From the NCBI GenBank assembly GCA_003661825.1, contig QMWW01000081.1, positions 1 to 5,514 of the forward strand: DNA of 5,514 nt, read 5' to 3'. This stretch comes from Thermoprotei archaeon (GTDB lineage: Archaea; Thermoproteota; Thermoprotei_A; Sulfolobales; Desulfurococcaceae). The position numbers and the translations under genes were made by a program. The notes under the pieces were generated by a model that searched no databases, was not told where the DNA came from, and saw nothing but the letters and a program-made list of their open reading frames with translations. Shown piece by piece: positions 5,087 through 5,514 of this stretch (positions are counted from its first letter, which is position 1; each line of letters starts with the position of its first letter).

Positions 5087-5100
5087 CTGGGGGGAGAGAG

Positions 5101-5262
5101 ATGGGTGAAAGTGAAAAGGTTGAAAAATTTGAGTTCATAATAAGGCGTTATAAAGAAAACGCAAAAGCCCCGCCTTTGATTAAAGTGCCTAAGAAGTATT
5201 GGGAAGTGTACAAAAAAATAAAAGTTGCAAAGGTTATAGTTATCCCGATCGAGGTCTCGTAA
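5101..5262 (+). CDS. Hypothetical 53-residue basic protein
   Basis: A small, lysine-rich protein starting MGESEKVEKFEFIIRRYKEN and containing PPLIKVPKKYWEVYKKIKV, then a strongly hydrophobic strand-like tail (VIVIPIEVS). The ATG at 5101 is chosen over the in-frame ATG at 5080 because the latter falls inside the palindromic promoter element, and GGGGGGAGAGAG lies directly before 5101. The VPKxxW...KVxKVIVI pattern faintly recalls small swapped-hairpin DNA-binding proteins of the AbrB type, but it is too short and divergent to assign. It has its own promoter-like element, 42 nt after the membrane protein gene, and ends 6 bp from the convergent winged-helix gene. Coding status is likely because of the well-placed ribosome binding site and the biased composition. 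Confidence 0.65.
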   Translation: MGESEKVEKFEFIIRRYKENAKAPPLIKVPKKYWEVYKKIKVAKVIVIPIEVS

Positions 5263-5293
5263 ATACTTTTACTCTTTCCCATATCTCTTTTTT
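5212..5293. terminator. T-tracts flanking the convergent gene ends
   Basis: Archaeal termination often occurs at T-rich tracts without a hairpin. Past the 53-residue gene the plus strand has CTTTTACTCTTTCCC and then TTTTTT (5288-5293), inside the end of the winged-helix gene. In the opposite direction the minus strand has TTTTTTT (5218-5212) inside the end of the 53-residue gene. Each could end the opposing transcript, which would suit a 6-bp gap. No stem-loop is visible. Confidence 0.3.
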
Positions 5294-5478
5294 ACTTCTT
5301 GCCATAATGGAGACTCTGATGTTATTGCATACCTGTATCCGTGAAATGTCTTTTTCCATAATTCGACAAGTCCCTTCTCTCTAAGATTTTCCAGAATGTA
5401 CCGTACAACTGAAAGGTGTGCGGGCCTTGTGGATACCCCTGCTATTTTTGCCACCTTCTTTGGTGTGAAGGTAACCAT
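5269..5478 (-). CDS. Winged helix-turn-helix protein
   Basis: Small predicted DNA-binding protein. From the ATG at 5478 it has 69 residues: TPKKVAKIAGVS forms the first helices, RPAHLSVVRYILENLREKGLVEL a recognition-type helix and turn, and KKTFHGYRYAIT the wing, followed by SPLWQEVKKRYGKE. The start is uncertain. ATG 5478 is preceded by GAGG with a four-nt gap and is my choice. An in-frame ATG at 5505 gives 78 residues, and the frame stays open to the window edge, so the true start could lie outside. It converges on the 53-residue gene with a 6-bp gap. A transcriptional regulator is likely. It is a second candidate, beside the ribbon-helix-helix protein, for binding the shared palindromes. 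Such compact winged-helix proteins are common in crenarchaeal viruses and plasmids. Confidence 0.75.
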   Translation of the reverse strand: MVTFTPKKVAKIAGVSTRPAHLSVVRYILENLREKGLVELWKKTFHGYRYAITSESPLWQEVKKRYGKE

Positions 5479-5514
5479 AGTTCCTCTTGCTTTGACTATT
5501 AACATGACAATGGC

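Noticed and set aside
5080..5100. ATG start at 5080 for the 53-residue protein
   Set aside because: It falls within the palindromic promoter element with only AT-rich sequence upstream, while GGGGGGAGAGAG directly precedes ATG 5101.
1..5514. CRISPR array, tRNA, insertion sequence or att site
   Set aside because: No regularly spaced repeats, cloverleaf, transposase motif or target-site duplication was found on either strand.

Overview
The window looks like part of a crenarchaeal virus, provirus or closely related mobile element, most plausibly from a hyperthermophilic host such as a member of the Sulfolobales. This is inferred from several traits: small, tightly packed, mostly unrecognised genes; AT-rich promoters with archaeal TATA-like boxes; GGTGA- or GAGG-type Shine-Dalgarno sequences; two GT4-type glycosyltransferases; and two small archaeal-type DNA-binding proteins (ribbon-helix-helix and winged helix). 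No hallmark capsid, ATPase, integrase or replication gene is visible, so no virus family can be named. There are no rRNAs, tRNAs, CRISPR arrays or insertion sequences.

Left part (1-2863, minus strand). A 121-residue protein gene (2498-2863) is followed by a compact three-gene unit reading leftward: a canonical GT4 glycosyltransferase (1363-2400), a large unknown protein (255-1349) and a basic-tailed protein with a CxHxxxC motif that runs off the left edge (1-243). Spacers are 13 and 11 nt, each holding a purine-rich ribosome binding site. The C-terminal domain of the 364-residue protein is clearly homologous to the C-terminal part of the 121-residue protein. That shared domain is the strongest protein-level novelty here.

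Middle (2864-4272). An 86-bp divergent promoter region contains a perfect 26-bp palindrome. It separates the 121-residue gene from a plus-strand operon of a small unknown protein (2950-3216) and a second, divergent GT4-like glycosyltransferase (3220-4272). That enzyme lacks the first glutamate of the usual EX7E motif.

Right part (4275-5514). A ribbon-helix-helix protein with a long helical extension (4275-4712, minus) meets the second glycosyltransferase tail to tail, 2 bp apart. It is divergent from a two-helix membrane protein gene (4834-5058, plus). Next come a 53-residue basic protein gene (5101-5262, plus) and, converging on it 6 bp away, a winged-helix protein gene (5269 to about 5478 or beyond, minus).

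Regulation. The three plus-strand transcription starts (before 2950, 4834 and 5101) share an element: a TATAC...GTATA palindrome at or near TATA-box distance from the ATG, followed by a (T)TGGGG(G) run. This suggests a small regulon, possibly under the ribbon-helix-helix or winged-helix protein encoded here. Working hypothesis: an accessory module pairing glycan modification (two GT4 enzymes) with unknown, perhaps structural, proteins under a shared operator.
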